Below are positions 33,123 to 42,694 of a stretch of DNA of 64,000 nucleotides, piece by piece. The notes below the pieces were generated by a model. That model saw nothing but the letters and a program-made list of their open reading frames with translations, had not been told where the DNA came from and did not search any database. Numbering within the stretch: position 1 is the stretch's first letter; each line of letters begins with the position of its first letter. Made by a program: the position numbers and the translations under genes. This DNA comes from Pseudomonas triclosanedens (GTDB taxonomy: Bacteria; Pseudomonadota; Gammaproteobacteria; Pseudomonadales; Pseudomonadaceae), in assembly GCF_026686735.1 (NCBI RefSeq), contig NZ_CP113432.1, positions 4,763,001 through 4,827,000 on the forward strand, given 5' to 3'.

Positions 33123-34784
33123 ATGTCCATGTCCGAGACCCCGCTCCGCAATGGCGGCCAGATCCTCGTCGATGCCCTGCTGCAGCACGCAGTGGATACC
33201 GTCTACTGCATCCCCGGCGAAAGCTACCTGCCGGTGCTCGACGCGTTGCACGACGCGCGGAGCATCCGCACCATCGTCACCCGCCACGAAGGCGCCGCCT
33301 CGAACATGGCCGACGCCTACGGCAAGCTGAGCGGAAGGCCCGGCATCTGCTTCGTCACCCGCGGGCCGGGCGCCACCCACGCAGCCAACGGCGTGCACAC
33401 GGCGATGCAGGACTCGACACCGATGATCCTCTTCATCGGCCAGGTGGAAAGCGCCTTCAAGGGCCGCGAAGCCTTCCAGGAAGTCGACTACCGGCAGATG
33501 TTCGGCAGCCTCGCCAAATGGACCACGGAGATCGACGACATCCGGCGCATACCGGAAATCGTCGCCCGCGCCTTCGCCGTCGCCCAGTCCGGGCGCCCCG
33601 GCCCAGTGGTCATCGGCCTACCGGAGGAAGTGCTGTTCGGCACCGCCACGGTGGCCGACTGCGCACCCGCGCGCACCATCGCCAGCGCCCCGGCGGACGC
33701 CGCGCTGGCCGAACTGCGCGAGCGCCTGGCCAGGGCCGAGCGCCCGTTGCTGATCGTCGGCGGCACCGGCTGGAACGCCGAAGCCTGCAAGGCGCTGCAG
33801 CGCTTCGCGGCGGCCAACGGGCTGCCGGTGGCAGCATCGTTCCGCCGCCAGGACCTGTTCGACAACCGCGACGAACACTACGTGGGCCAGCTCGGTTTCG
33901 GCGCCTCGCCACGCCTCACCGAGCGCGTCCGCGATGCCGACCTGCTACTGGTGCTCGGCTCGCGCCTGAGCGAAACGCCGACCGCCGGCTACACCCTGGT
34001 GGAAAGCCCGCAGCCGCGGCAGGCACTGATCCATGTGCACGCAGACGCCAGTGAGCTAGGCCGGGTCTACCGGGCCGACCTGCCGATCCAGGCCGGCATG
34101 CCGCAGATCGCCGCCGCCCTGGCCGATCTCGAACCGCTCGCCGAACGGCCCTGGGCGCAATGGACCAGCACCGCACGGGCCGACTACCTCGCCTACTCCA
34201 CTGCGGCGCAAACGCCCGTGCCGCTGGACGGAGTAGACCTGGCGCAGGTCGTGCACCACCTCAGCCAGACCCTCCCCGACGACGCGGTGATCAGCAACGG
34301 CGCCGGCAACTACGCCGTCTGGGTGCACCGTTTCTACCGCTACCGCAGCCCGCGCAGCCAACTCGCCCCCACCAACGGCGCGATGGGCTATGGCTTCCCC
34401 GCCGCGATTGCCGCCAAGCTGCGCGACCCTGACCGCAGCGTAGTGTGCTTCGCCGGCGACGGCTGCTTCATGATGTACCCGCAGGAGCTGGCCACCGCCG
34501 TGCAGTTCGGTGCAGCGCTCATCGTCATCGTGGTCAACAACGGCATGCTCGGCACCATCCGCATGCACCAGGAGCGCGAGTATCCGGGGCGTATATCCGC
34601 CACCGCACTGCACAACCCCGATTTCGTCGCCCTCGCCCGGGCCTTCGGTGCCCACGGCGAACTGGTCGAGCGCACCGAGGACTTCGCCGCTGCCTTCCTG
34701 CGCGCCCAGGCCAGCGGCATGCCGGCGCTGATCGAACTGCGCACCGACCCACGGCAGATCACCCCGCAAGCGCGGCTCAACTGA
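33123..34784 (+). CDS. thiamine-diphosphate-dependent enzyme (acetolactate-synthase-like)
   Basis: Three-domain ThDP enzyme. The N-terminal Pyr domain has VYCIPGESYLPVLDAL and the cofactor-activating Glu in VTRHEGAASNMADAY. The central domain begins near LIVGGTGWNAEACKAL. The C-terminal PP domain has the GDG...NN motif (CFAGDGCFMMYPQEL to IVIVVNNGML). It is 553 aa with an AGGA site before ATG 33123. The class covers acetolactate synthase, benzoylformate decarboxylase and relatives; which reaction applies cannot be told here. No small ALS subunit lies nearby, which argues against a biosynthetic ilvB. Confidence 0.85.
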   Translation: MSMSETPLRNGGQILVDALLQHAVDTVYCIPGESYLPVLDALHDARSIRTIVTRHEGAASNMADAYGKLSGRPGICFVTRGPGATHAANGVHTAMQDSTPMILFIGQVESAFKGREAFQEVDYRQMFGSLAKWTTEIDDIRRIPEIVARAFAVAQSGRPGPVVIGLPEEVLFGTATVADCAPARTIASAPADAALAELRERLARAERPLLIVGGTGWNAEACKALQRFAAANGLPVAASFRRQDLFDNRDEHYVGQLGFGASPRLTERVRDADLLLVLGSRLSETPTAGYTLVESPQPRQALIHVHADASELGRVYRADLPIQAGMPQIAAALADLEPLAERPWAQWTSTARADYLAYSTAAQTPVPLDGVDLAQVVHHLSQTLPDDAVISNGAGNYAVWVHRFYRYRSPRSQLAPTNGAMGYGFPAAIAAKLRDPDRSVVCFAGDGCFMMYPQELATAVQFGAALIVIVVNNGMLGTIRMHQEREYPGRISATALHNPDFVALARAFGAHGELVERTEDFAAAFLRAQASGMPALIELRTDPRQITPQARLN

Positions 34785-34867
34785 GCCCCAAAGGCTCGCC
34801 GGCTTCGCTAAGCTGCATCGGATCAAGGCATTGTGTCCCTCGCCCGGGCACAATGCCGGCCGCTCTC

Positions 34868-35008
34868 AGAGCCTGTTTGCAATCTTGCGAGCTAGAGCAG
34901 AACAAGGCAGAAACAGGCGAGGATGCGGAGTTTACGAACTGTAAATGAGCAATCCGAGCCTGTTTTAACGCAGCTATGCCGACGCGCAACAGATCGTAAA
35001 CAGGCTCT
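34868..35008 (+). repeat. structured intercistronic element, copy B (between the ThDP enzyme and SLC13 permease genes)
   Basis: A 141-bp segment with terminal inverted repeats: 11 bp perfect (AGAGCCTGTTT / AAACAGGCTCT), extending to 17 bp with two mismatches. CCTGTTT or its complement recurs inside at least twice more, allowing alternative folds. The internal core TGTAAATGAGCAATCCGAGC, then CTGTTTTAACGCAGC, is shared with copy A, and partly with copy C. The right end lies 16 bp before the ATG of the permease. Confidence 0.7.
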
Positions 35009-35024
35009 TCAGCTAGGGAAACGC

Positions 35025-36854
35025 ATGAGCCTGCAACTGATCTGGGTCCTGTTCCTGCTCGCCACCGCCGTGGCGTTGTTCGTCGTCAACCGGCCGCGCA
35101 TGGATGTCGTCGCGCTGCTGGTGATGGTCGCCCTGCCGCTGTCCGGGGTGCTCAGCGTCCAGGAATCGCTGGCCGGCTTCGCCGACCCGAACGTGATACT
35201 GATCGCCGCGCTGTTCGTCATCGGCGAGGCCCTGGTGCGCACCGGGGTCGCCTTCCGTATCGGCGAATGGCTGACACGCCGCGCCGGCGCCAGCGAAACC
35301 CGCCTGCTGGTGCTGCTGATGCTCGCGGTGGCAGGGCTGGGCTCGGTGATGAGCTCCACCGGGGTGGTCGCCATCTTCATTCCCGTGGTGCTGAGCATCG
35401 CCGCGCGCCTGCATGTCTCCCCTCGCCGGCTGATGATGCCGCTGAGCTTCGCCGGCCTTATCAGCGGCATGCTTACCCTGGTCGCCACCGCGCCGAACGT
35501 CGTGGTGCACAGCGAACTGGTGCGCGAAGGTGCCGAGGGCTTCAGCTTCTTCAGCTTCACGCCCTTCGGCCTGGTCGTGCTCGCCCTGGGGGTCGGCTAC
35601 ATGCTCGTGGCGCGCCGCTGGCTGGGCGGTGATGACGACGAGGCCGGCCATAACGCCAAGCGCCGGACCTTCCGCGACCTGATCCGCGACTATCAGTTGG
35701 CGGGCCGCGAACGCCGCCTGCGCATCCGCAACGATTCGCAACTGGTGGGCATGAGCCTGGGCGATGTCGAACTGCGTGCCCGCGCCGGCACCAATGTGGT
35801 GGCCATCGAACGCATGACCCACTTCCGCCTGAAGATCCTCGGCCCCGGCGCCAACGTCGTCCTGCACGCCGGCGACGTGCTGCTGGTGGACATCTACGGC
35901 GAGCGCAGCGACCTGCTCGGCATGTACCACGAATACGGCCTGGAGCCACTGAGCCTGCAGGGCGACTACTTCACCGAGCGCGCCCACGAAGTGGGGCTGG
36001 CCGAAGTGACGCTGCCGCCGGAATCCGCGCTGCTGGGCAAGAGCGTGCTGGAACTGGGCTTCCGCAGCCAGTACGGGCTCAACGTCGTGGGTCTGCGACG
36101 CAACCGCGAGGCATTGGTGGAGGGAATGCTGGACGCGAAGCTGAAGGTCGGCGACACGCTGCTGGTGATCGGCGCCTGGAAGGATATCCGCCAGTTGCAG
36201 ACCCGCGGCCGCGACTTCCTGGTACTCAGCCTGCCGGCGGAAGTGGACGAAGCGGCGCCCGCCATCAGCCAGGCCCCGCACGCACTGTTCAGCCTCGCGG
36301 TGATGGTGATCCTGATGGTCAGCGGCCTAGTGCCCAACGTCATGGCCGCGCTGATCGCCTGCCTGCTGATGGGCGCGTTCCGCTGCATCGACATGGACAG
36401 CGCCTACCGTTCCATCCACTGGCAGAGCCTGCTGCTGATCGTCGGCATGCTGCCCTTCGCCCTCGCCCTGCAGAAGACCGGCGGTATCGACCTGGCCGTC
36501 AACGGCCTGGTCAGCCTGCTGGGCGACGCCGGCCCCCATGCCATCCTCGCCTGCCTGTTCCTGCTCACCGCACTGACCGGGCTGTTCATCTCCAACACCG
36601 CCACCGCCGTGCTGATGGCTCCGGTGGCCATCGCCACCGCCAAGGCGCTCGGCGCATCGCCACAGCCCTTCGCAATGATCGTGGCGCTGGCCGCCTCGGC
36701 CGCCTTCATGACCCCGATTTCCTCGCCGGTGAACACCCTGGTGCTGGGGCCGGGACGGTATCGCTTCGGCGATTTCGTCAAGGTTGGCGTACCCTTCACG
36801 ATTCTGGTGATGATCGTCAGCGTTCTGCTGGTACCCTGGCTATTGCCGCTGTAG
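35025..36854 (+). CDS. SLC13/DASS-type permease with two TrkA-C (RCK_C) domains
   Basis: Predicted ion-coupled anion transporter, possibly for dicarboxylate or sulfate. Helices in the first 180 residues ([36 protein letters not shown]) and the motif [15 protein letters not shown] match the SLC13 fold, and the second half mirrors it ([38 protein letters not shown]). Between the halves lie about 220 cytoplasmic residues holding two RCK_C-type domains ([39 protein letters not shown]). It is 609 aa, preceded by an AGGG site just after repeat copy B. Confidence 0.87.
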   Translation: MSLQLIWVLFLLATAVALFVVNRPRMDVVALLVMVALPLSGVLSVQESLAGFADPNVILIAALFVIGEALVRTGVAFRIGEWLTRRAGASETRLLVLLMLAVAGLGSVMSSTGVVAIFIPVVLSIAARLHVSPRRLMMPLSFAGLISGMLTLVATAPNVVVHSELVREGAEGFSFFSFTPFGLVVLALGVGYMLVARRWLGGDDDEAGHNAKRRTFRDLIRDYQLAGRERRLRIRNDSQLVGMSLGDVELRARAGTNVVAIERMTHFRLKILGPGANVVLHAGDVLLVDIYGERSDLLGMYHEYGLEPLSLQGDYFTERAHEVGLAEVTLPPESALLGKSVLELGFRSQYGLNVVGLRRNREALVEGMLDAKLKVGDTLLVIGAWKDIRQLQTRGRDFLVLSLPAEVDEAAPAISQAPHALFSLAVMVILMVSGLVPNVMAALIACLLMGAFRCIDMDSAYRSIHWQSLLLIVGMLPFALALQKTGGIDLAVNGLVSLLGDAGPHAILACLFLLTALTGLFISNTATAVLMAPVAIATAKALGASPQPFAMIVALAASAAFMTPISSPVNTLVLGPGRYRFGDFVKVGVPFTILVMIVSVLLVPWLLPL

Positions 36855-36876
36855 CAGCCCAACAAGGAATGTCTCG

Positions 36877-37173
36877 ATGGAAGTGAGCAAGACCAAAAGC
36901 AGTTTCTACCGCCGCCTTTACGTCGCCTGGCTGATCGACAGCGGCGCCGCCACCAGCGTTCCGGCCCTGATGGACGCCACCGGCATGCCACGGCGCACCG
37001 CCCAGGACACCCTGGCTGCGCTGGCCGACCTGGATATCGACTGCGCCTTCGAGCAGCACGATGGCGAGCGCAACAACGCCGGGCACTACCGCATCCGCGA
37101 CTGGGGCGCCATCGATCCACGCTGGATCGCCGCACACCTTTCGCAGATCAAGGGCGTTCTGCAGTATCCCTGA
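36877..37173 (+). CDS. small predicted winged-helix protein
   Basis: 98 aa. An N-terminal helix (SFYRRLYVAWLIDSGAATSV) is followed by a helix-turn-helix-like stretch (VPALMDATGMPRRTAQDTLA) and a wing region ending HYRIRDWGAIDPRWI. This resembles the HTH_43-type winged-helix family seen in Pseudomonas, by memory only. It is 22 bp after the SLC13 gene and 10 bp before the VTT gene, so probably in one transcript. Target unknown. Confidence 0.7.
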   Translation: MEVSKTKSSFYRRLYVAWLIDSGAATSVPALMDATGMPRRTAQDTLAALADLDIDCAFEQHDGERNNAGHYRIRDWGAIDPRWIAAHLSQIKGVLQYP

Positions 37174-37183
37174 GCACAACCAC

Positions 37184-37762
37184 ATGCCTTCGCCCTTCCC
37201 ACTGCTGTGGCGCTTCCGCCGCCTGATCGTCCTGGCCGCCTTCGCCTGCGTGCTGGTGGCGTTCTATCGCGCCAGCGGACTGCACCAGGAGTTCAGCTTC
37301 GACTACCTGCGCAACGAACTGCAGGACAACCGCCTCAGCGGCCTGCTGCTGTTCGTCCTGCTGTTCGCCCTGGGCAACCTGCTGCACATTCCCGGCCTGC
37401 TGTTCCTCGCCGCCGCGGTGGTCACCCTGGGCAAGCTGTGGGGCGGCCTGATCACCTATGTCGCGGCACTGGTCTCCTGCGGCTTCACCTTCCTGGTAGT
37501 ACGTGCGCTGGGCGGCAACGGCCTGCGCCTGCTCAACAATCGCCTGACCCGCGCGGTGTTCAGCCATCTCGACCTGCGCCCGGCCAGCAGCGTGTTCCTC
37601 CTGCGCCTGGCCTTCATCACCTCGCCGACGCTCAACTACAGCCTGGCGCTCTCCGGCATCGGTTTCGCGCCCTATATGCTCGGCACCCTGCTCGGCCTGC
37701 CGCTGCCCCTGCTGCTGTGCTGCCTGCTGTTCGACCAACTGGCGGACGTGCTGCTCGGCTGA
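37184..37762 (+). CDS. TVP38/TMEM64 (VTT-domain) membrane protein
   Basis: 192-aa polytopic membrane protein of the DedA/SNARE-associated VTT superfamily. Features are the first helix ([19 protein letters not shown]), the re-entrant motif [20 protein letters not shown] (an F/I-P-G pattern) and a GALxGxxxxF-like second part ([20 protein letters not shown]). Members are implicated in lipid scrambling and undecaprenyl-phosphate transport; this one is unassigned. It starts 10 bp after the HTH gene. Confidence 0.82.
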   Translation: MPSPFPLLWRFRRLIVLAAFACVLVAFYRASGLHQEFSFDYLRNELQDNRLSGLLLFVLLFALGNLLHIPGLLFLAAAVVTLGKLWGGLITYVAALVSCGFTFLVVRALGGNGLRLLNNRLTRAVFSHLDLRPASSVFLLRLAFITSPTLNYSLALSGIGFAPYMLGTLLGLPLPLLLCCLLFDQLADVLLG

Positions 37763-37821
37763 GGCGCAGCCCGCCCAACTGTGGGAAAATCGCCGCCCGC
37801 CTTCCAGCTTCGCCGTCCGCC

Positions 37822-38808
37822 ATGCCCAAGCCCCCGAAACGCCCCGCCGCCAAACCCGCCACCGCGCTGCGCGACCCCGCCGCCAAGCGGCCGAACCTGC
37901 TGCACCCGCGCAACCGGCACCAGGGCCACTACGACTTCCCGGCACTGATCGACAGCAGCCCGGAGCTGCGGCGCTTCGTCATTACCAACCCCTATGGCAA
38001 ACCGAGCATCGACTTCGCCAACCCGGACGCAGTACGCGTGTTCAACCGTGCGCTGCTCAAGATGCAGTACGGCATCGCCCAGTGGGACATCCCCGCCGGC
38101 TTCCTCTGCCCACCGATTCCCGGCCGCGCCGACTACCTGCACTACCTGGCCGACCTGCTCGCCGAGGAGAATGGCGGCAACGTGCCGCGCGGACCGGATG
38201 TACGCGTGCTGGACATCGGCGTCGGCGCCAACTGCATCTACCCGCTGATCGGCCATCGCGACTACGGCTGGAGCTTCCTCGGCTCAGACATCGAGCCAGC
38301 CGCCCTGGCCTCCGCCCGCGCCATCCTCAACGGCAATCCGGGCCTGAACGAAGCCATCGAACTGCGCCTGCAGCACGACCCGCGGCACATCTTCCACGGC
38401 CTGCTCGGCACCGATGAACGTTTCGACGCAACGCTGTGCAACCCGCCCTTCCACGCCTCGCCGGACGAAGCCAGCAGCGGCAGCCGGCGCAAGTGGAAGA
38501 ACCTCGGCAAGCTCGACCCATCGCGCAAACTGCCCACGCTCAACTTCGGCGGGCAAAGCAACGAGCTGTGGTGCGAAGGCGGAGAAATCGCCTTCCTGCG
38601 CAAGCTGGCGGCGGAAAGCGCGGAAGTGGGTGAGCAGGTGCGCTGGTTCAGCTCGCTGGTGTCCAAGGCCGGCAACCTCGACGAATTCCGCCGTGCACTG
38701 AAGAAGGCCGGCGCCATCACCATCCGCACCGTGGACATGGCCCAGGGGCAGAAGCAGAGCCGCTTCGTCGCCTGGACCTTCCTGGAGCCCGAACACCGCC
38801 GCCGCTGA
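37822..38808 (+). CDS. rlmF: 23S rRNA (adenine-1618-N6)-methyltransferase RlmF
   Basis: SAM-dependent methyltransferase acting on A1618 of 23S rRNA. The translation has [19 protein letters not shown] at the N-terminus, the SAM-binding motif [19 protein letters not shown], and the catalytic NPPF in [16 protein letters not shown] basic Pro/Ala/Lys tail begins at [14 protein letters not shown]. Length 328 aa. Its 3' end directly abuts a decayed region. Confidence 0.94.
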   Translation: MPKPPKRPAAKPATALRDPAAKRPNLLHPRNRHQGHYDFPALIDSSPELRRFVITNPYGKPSIDFANPDAVRVFNRALLKMQYGIAQWDIPAGFLCPPIPGRADYLHYLADLLAEENGGNVPRGPDVRVLDIGVGANCIYPLIGHRDYGWSFLGSDIEPAALASARAILNGNPGLNEAIELRLQHDPRHIFHGLLGTDERFDATLCNPPFHASPDEASSGSRRKWKNLGKLDPSRKLPTLNFGGQSNELWCEGGEIAFLRKLAAESAEVGEQVRWFSSLVSKAGNLDEFRRALKKAGAITIRTVDMAQGQKQSRFVAWTFLEPEHRRR

Positions 38809-39118
38809 TGCGCTGGCGGCCCAGCAGCAGATAGACCAGCGCAGCCACCAACAGCGTGACGCCCGCGCTGGAATGCCGGGCCAGCAGCGCCGCCAGGAAC
38901 GGCGCCGACAGCGCCAGCATGACCCAGCCGGCCTGCAGCGCGCTCTGCCCTTCGATACCGATGAAACGCCCCGGCATCAGCACGATCAGCACGACATAAG
39001 CGAACGCGGGCGATGCCGCCACAAGCTGCACGCCAACGAATCGCCAGCGCGCGAACAGCGGCAGTTCCAGCAACGGGCGCTCGAGGACGATGAACAGCGC
39101 CAGCAAAACCAGGCTCGC
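38809..39118 (-). pseudogene. internal fragment of an MFS (DHA2-like) transporter
   Basis: The minus strand encodes about 100 residues that look like part of a drug-efflux MFS protein: the end of a helix (SLVLLALFIVLE), loop RPLLELPLFARWRFVG, then helices LVAASPAFAYVVLIVLM, ALQAGWVMLALSAPFLAALL and GVTLLVAALVYLLLG. It has no start, and runs into rlmF after GRQRISGG. At its upstream end (about 39118) it meets a LysR tail on the other strand. It is a remnant rather than a gene. Confidence 0.6.
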
Positions 39119-39240
39119 TGGCCGGGCATACGGTGCACCGGGGCAGCTTCCATGCGTTGTGGCCCGCGGGGCGGCGCATGCCGCTGAAGCTGCGGGTACT
39201 CCTCGATGTTCTCGGCGGGCGCCTGTTCGTCACCCGCTGA
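39119..39240 (+). pseudogene. C-terminal fragment of a LysR-type regulator
   Basis: In the plus frame ending at TGA 39238-39240 the translation AGHTVHRGSFHALWPAGRR, then MPLKLRVLLDVLGGRLFVTR, has the form of the last 35-40 residues of a LysR regulator (the xHALxPxxRxxPxKxRxxxDxL pattern). Upstream sequence in this frame is stopped at 39091 and belongs to the MFS fragment. The two fragments face each other, which needs a rearrangement or deletion at about 39115-39121. Confidence 0.55.
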
Positions 39241-39257
39241 AGAACGCCGACCAACAT

Positions 39258-39803
39258 TCAGCGAATGAACTGCCTGCTGATCTCGCGGAAGGACTCGGTC
39301 CCGGCTCGCTCCAGCCACTCGAAGGCAACCATCTCCCGCGAGACGATCACCGCGCCGGCCTGGCGCATGCGTTTGAGCGCCAGCGCCTTGTCGCGCGGCT
39401 GGCGGGACCCCACCGCCTCCTCCACCACGAACACCTCGCGGTCTTCCGCAAGCAACCCGAGCACAGTCTGCAACACGCAGACGTGCGCCTCGGTTCCGCC
39501 CACCACGAACTGCCGGCGCTCGCCACCGGGCATCTGCAACAGGCCGGGGTCGGCGACAGCGGAAAAGGCGATCTTCTCCAGCACCTCGGCCTCTGCCAGT
39601 CCGTCGCGCAATGCCGGCAGGGTCGGCCCCAGGCCCTTGGGATACTGTTCGGTGGCCAGCACCGGCACGCCCAGGCGGCGAGCGATGGCCAGCAACCAGG
39701 CGCTGTGTTCGAGAACCGACTCATTGTCGTGAATGGCCGGGAACAGGCGTTCCTGGATATCGATGATCAACAGCGTCGAGAGCTGGGCGCGCAGCTGCGT
39801 CAT
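39258..39803 (-). CDS. isochorismatase-family hydrolase (YcaC-like)
   Basis: Cysteine hydrolase of the isochorismatase superfamily; substrate unknown. The catalytic triad can be read as Asp in LLIIDIQERLFPA, Lys in EQYPKGLG, and Cys in VVGGTEAHVCVLQT. It is 181 aa with a strong GGAGGAAG site before ATG 39803. The frame is open further upstream but that part lacks family similarity. It is divergent from the dienelactone hydrolase gene. Confidence 0.85.
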   Translation of the reverse strand: MTQLRAQLSTLLIIDIQERLFPAIHDNESVLEHSAWLLAIARRLGVPVLATEQYPKGLGPTLPALRDGLAEAEVLEKIAFSAVADPGLLQMPGGERRQFVVGGTEAHVCVLQTVLGLLAEDREVFVVEEAVGSRQPRDKALALKRMRQAGAVIVSREMVAFEWLERAGTESFREISRQFIR

Positions 39804-39956
39804 GGGCTTCCTCCTTGCGTTCGAAGCCGAGTTGTGGCCTCCCGGCGGCGCACTGTCAACCGCCATCGCACCATCGACCACTTGGCAGGCGGCGCGCCAG
39901 CACGCACCCTATGCGGCGCCAGAACAACACCACAACGAGCCTGGAGACAGACAAAC

Positions 39957-41192
39957 ATGGGCAAGAGCATCAGCATCGCCGCGCGTGACGGCAGTGGCAG
40001 CTTCAGCGGTTATCTCGCCGTACCGGCCAGCGGGCACGGCCCCGGCGTGGTGATCGGCCAGGAAATCTTCGGCGTCAACGCCAACATGCGCAGCATCGCC
40101 GACAGCTATGCCGAGGAAGGTTACGTGGCACTGGTGCCCGACCTGTTCTGGCGCCTGCAGCCAAACCTGGAACTGGGCTACAGCGAGGCCGAATTCGGCC
40201 AGGCTATCGAGCTGTTCCAGCGCTTCGACGTGGACAAGGGCGTGGACGACATCGCCGCCGCAATGGACGCCCTGCGCGCCTTCCCGGAAGTCGCCGATCG
40301 CGGTATCGGCTATGTCGGCTTCTGCCTGGGCGGCAAGCTCGCCTACCTCACCGCCGCGCGCACCGACGCCGCCTGTTCGGTGGGCTACTACGGCATGGGC
40401 ATCGAGCACCTGCTCGACGAGGCGCAGAACATCCGGGGCCGCCTGGTGCTGCACTTCGCCGAGCAGGATGTCTACTGCGACGCCAACGCCCGCGCTGCCA
40501 TCGGCGAGGTCCTGGGCAAACTGCCGAAGGCGGAAATCTACAGCTATCCCGGCGTCGACCATGCCTTCGCACGGCCCAACGGCATGCACTTCGACAAGCC
40601 CGCCGCGCTGATGGCCCATGAGCGCAGCATCGGCGCGCTCAAGCGCGAGATCGGCCCGGACTTCGACCTGTCGAAGCTGTGGGAAGACCACATTCACCAT
40701 GAATTCGCCGCCCGCGACGTCCCCGCCACGATGGCCACGATGGTCGCCCAGCCCTACGTCAACCATATTCCCACCATGACCGGCGGTGTCGGCCAGGATG
40801 AACTGGCGCGCTTCTACCGCAACCACTTCGTCCACGGCAATCCGCCGGACATGAAGCTGGTGCCGATCTCCCGCACCGTCGGCGCGCTGCAGGTAGTGGA
40901 CGAGTTCGTCATGTGCTTCACCCACAGCACCGAAATCGACTGGATGCTTCCCGGCGTGCCGCCTACCGGCAAGTACGTGGAAATCCCCATGCTCGGCGTG
41001 ATCCGCTTCCGTGGCGACAAGCTGTGCCACGAACACATCTACTGGGACCAGGCCAGCGTGCTGGTGCAGATCGGCTTGCTCGACCCCGCCGGACTGCCGG
41101 TGGCCGGCGTGGAGACAGCGAAGAAGCTGCTCGACGAGAGCCTTGTCTCGAACACCCTGATGAACCGATGGAAGGACAGCGAAGGCCGCTGA
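39957..41192 (+). CDS. dienelactone hydrolase fused to a C-terminal SnoaL/NTF2-like domain
   Basis: Residues 1-230 are an alpha/beta hydrolase of the dienelactone hydrolase family: GVVIGQEIFGVNANMRSIAD, nucleophile Cys in GFCLGGK, Asp in HFAEQDVYCDA, His in PGVDHAF. Residues about 235-411 form a second domain (HEFAARDVPATMATM; YRNHFVHGNPPDMKLVPIS; EFVMCFTHSTEIDWMLPG) typical of SnoaL/NTF2-like folds. Total 411 aa, start ATG 39957. Single DLH proteins are about 230-240 aa, so this is a two-domain form. Substrate unknown. Confidence 0.82.
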   Translation: MGKSISIAARDGSGSFSGYLAVPASGHGPGVVIGQEIFGVNANMRSIADSYAEEGYVALVPDLFWRLQPNLELGYSEAEFGQAIELFQRFDVDKGVDDIAAAMDALRAFPEVADRGIGYVGFCLGGKLAYLTAARTDAACSVGYYGMGIEHLLDEAQNIRGRLVLHFAEQDVYCDANARAAIGEVLGKLPKAEIYSYPGVDHAFARPNGMHFDKPAALMAHERSIGALKREIGPDFDLSKLWEDHIHHEFAARDVPATMATMVAQPYVNHIPTMTGGVGQDELARFYRNHFVHGNPPDMKLVPISRTVGALQVVDEFVMCFTHSTEIDWMLPGVPPTGKYVEIPMLGVIRFRGDKLCHEHIYWDQASVLVQIGLLDPAGLPVAGVETAKKLLDESLVSNTLMNRWKDSEGR

Positions 41193-41212
41193 GCCCCACA
41201 CAGGAGCAACCG

Positions 41213-42031
41213 ATGCACCCCATAGGGAAATGGACCTGCGCCGCCCTGCTGGCCCTCGCCGCCAGCGGTGCCGGCGCGGCGCAACGCACGCAGCAGCCGT
41301 GCGCCGGCGAGACCTTGCAGGCGCTGGCGAAGCTGCTCGGCCAGACGGGCTGGCAGGCGCCGGAGTCCGGCGCGGCGACGCCGGTGGTCGCCGCCGCCTG
41401 CAAACCCTGGCCGGACGACCCGGCTCTGCAAGTGGTCGCCGTCGCCTATACCGAGGCCGGCGACAGCGCCGAGCCCGGCGAACGCGGCCTGAGCCTGCTG
41501 GTAGGACAACTGGACAGCACCAGCGGCACGCTGCGTACCCGTTTCGACGGCAGCATCGAAGAAGACGCGATGGTCGAGATCGATAGCGCCAGCCTGTGGA
41601 TCGATACCGCGCGCTATCGCCTGGCGCCGGACGTGCGCGGCTTCGGCCTGATCATCGGCAGCGTGGCGCGCGGCGCGAGCTGCCCGGACGCCTGGTCCTA
41701 CGACGACTTCAGCCTCTACGCGCCCCAGGGCGACAGGCTCAACGAGGTGTTCCGCACCTATCTGCGGCAATGGACGACGCTGGAAGGCGTGGTCTGCGGC
41801 ACCGGCGGACGTGTCGTGATCGAGCGCTCGCAACTCACCCTGGCGATGGGCAACGACAGCCACCACGGCTTCGCCGACCTGGTCGTCAGTTCGAAGGTGC
41901 AGCGCGAGGAGCAGGGCGAGGACATCGGCGCGGCGAAAACCGTGCGCACCACCGTCAGCTACGACGGCAAGCGCTACCCGTTCGAGGAGTTCTCCACCTT
42001 CTGGCAGAGCCAGCCGCCAGGCGAGCACTGA
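41213..42031 (+). CDS. secreted hypothetical protein
   Basis: 272 aa with a signal peptide (KWTCAALLALAASGAGAAQ). Four cysteines occur in the mature part (QQPCAG, AACKPW, ASCPDA, VVCGTGG), suggesting disulfides in the periplasm. No catalytic motif or known domain was recognised. It has a good AGGAG site and starts 20 bp after the dienelactone hydrolase gene, so the two are probably cotranscribed. Confidence 0.7.
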   Translation: MHPIGKWTCAALLALAASGAGAAQRTQQPCAGETLQALAKLLGQTGWQAPESGAATPVVAAACKPWPDDPALQVVAVAYTEAGDSAEPGERGLSLLVGQLDSTSGTLRTRFDGSIEEDAMVEIDSASLWIDTARYRLAPDVRGFGLIIGSVARGASCPDAWSYDDFSLYAPQGDRLNEVFRTYLRQWTTLEGVVCGTGGRVVIERSQLTLAMGNDSHHGFADLVVSSKVQREEQGEDIGAAKTVRTTVSYDGKRYPFEEFSTFWQSQPPGEH

Positions 42032-42061
42032 TTCGCCGAGCGGCTGTTCCGGACGGAACGG

Positions 42062-42604
42062 CTACTGCTCATAGCCCTCGGCGATGTGCTGGTCCTTGAG
42101 CTTCACGTAGTTGCCGGCGGTATAGCCGAAGAAGGCGCGCTCCTTGTCGGTCAGCGGGCGGGCCTTCTTCACCGGGCTGCCGACGTAGAGGAAGCCGCTT
42201 TCCAGTACCTTGCCCGGCGGCACCAGGCTGCCGGCGCCGAGGATCACCTCGTCCTCGATCACCGCGCCGTCCATCACGATGGAGCCCATGCCCACCAGGA
42301 TGCGGCTGCCGATGGTGCAGCCGTGCAGCAGCACCTTGTGGCCGATGGTCACCTCGTCGCCGATGGTCAGCGGGAAGCCATCCGGGTTGAACGGCCCGGC
42401 ATGGGTGATGTGCAGCACGCTGCCGTCCTGCACGCTGGTACGCGCGCCGATGCGGATCCGGTGCATGTCGCCGCGAATGGTGACCAGCGGCCACACCGAG
42501 CTGTCGGCGCCGATCTCCACGTCGCCGATGACCACGGCGCTGGCGTCGACGAACACGCGCTCGCCCAGCGCTGGCGTTTTGCCCTGATAGGTTCTAATCG
42601 TCAC
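42062..42604 (-). CDS. gamma-carbonic-anhydrase-type hexapeptide protein
   Basis: Left-handed beta-helix protein of the gamma-carbonic anhydrase family. Hexapeptide repeats run from VVIGDVEIGADSSVWPLVTI onward. The three zinc His can be read in GSVLHITHAG and IGHKVLLHGCTIG. It is 180 aa. The start is GTG 42604 (VTIRTYQGKTPALGERVF) because homologues begin with this segment, with GGAG about 10 bp upstream. It is divergent from prlC. Activity in bacterial members varies. Confidence 0.88.
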   Translation of the reverse strand: MTIRTYQGKTPALGERVFVDASAVVIGDVEIGADSSVWPLVTIRGDMHRIRIGARTSVQDGSVLHITHAGPFNPDGFPLTIGDEVTIGHKVLLHGCTIGSRILVGMGSIVMDGAVIEDEVILGAGSLVPPGKVLESGFLYVGSPVKKARPLTDKERAFFGYTAGNYVKLKDQHIAEGYEQ

Positions 42605-42694
42605 GATAACTGCTCTCCCAACGTAAGCATCAAGCTGCGTGCCGGCCAGATTGTATTTAAGATGGCCGAGTGTTTCTTCAACCAAGGTGCCACC

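Noticed and set aside
33123..34784. Calling the ThDP enzyme acetolactate synthase (ilvB) or benzoylformate decarboxylase (mdlC).
   Set aside because: No regulatory subunit or mandelate genes are nearby and the motifs are shared by the whole superfamily, so no gene symbol is given.
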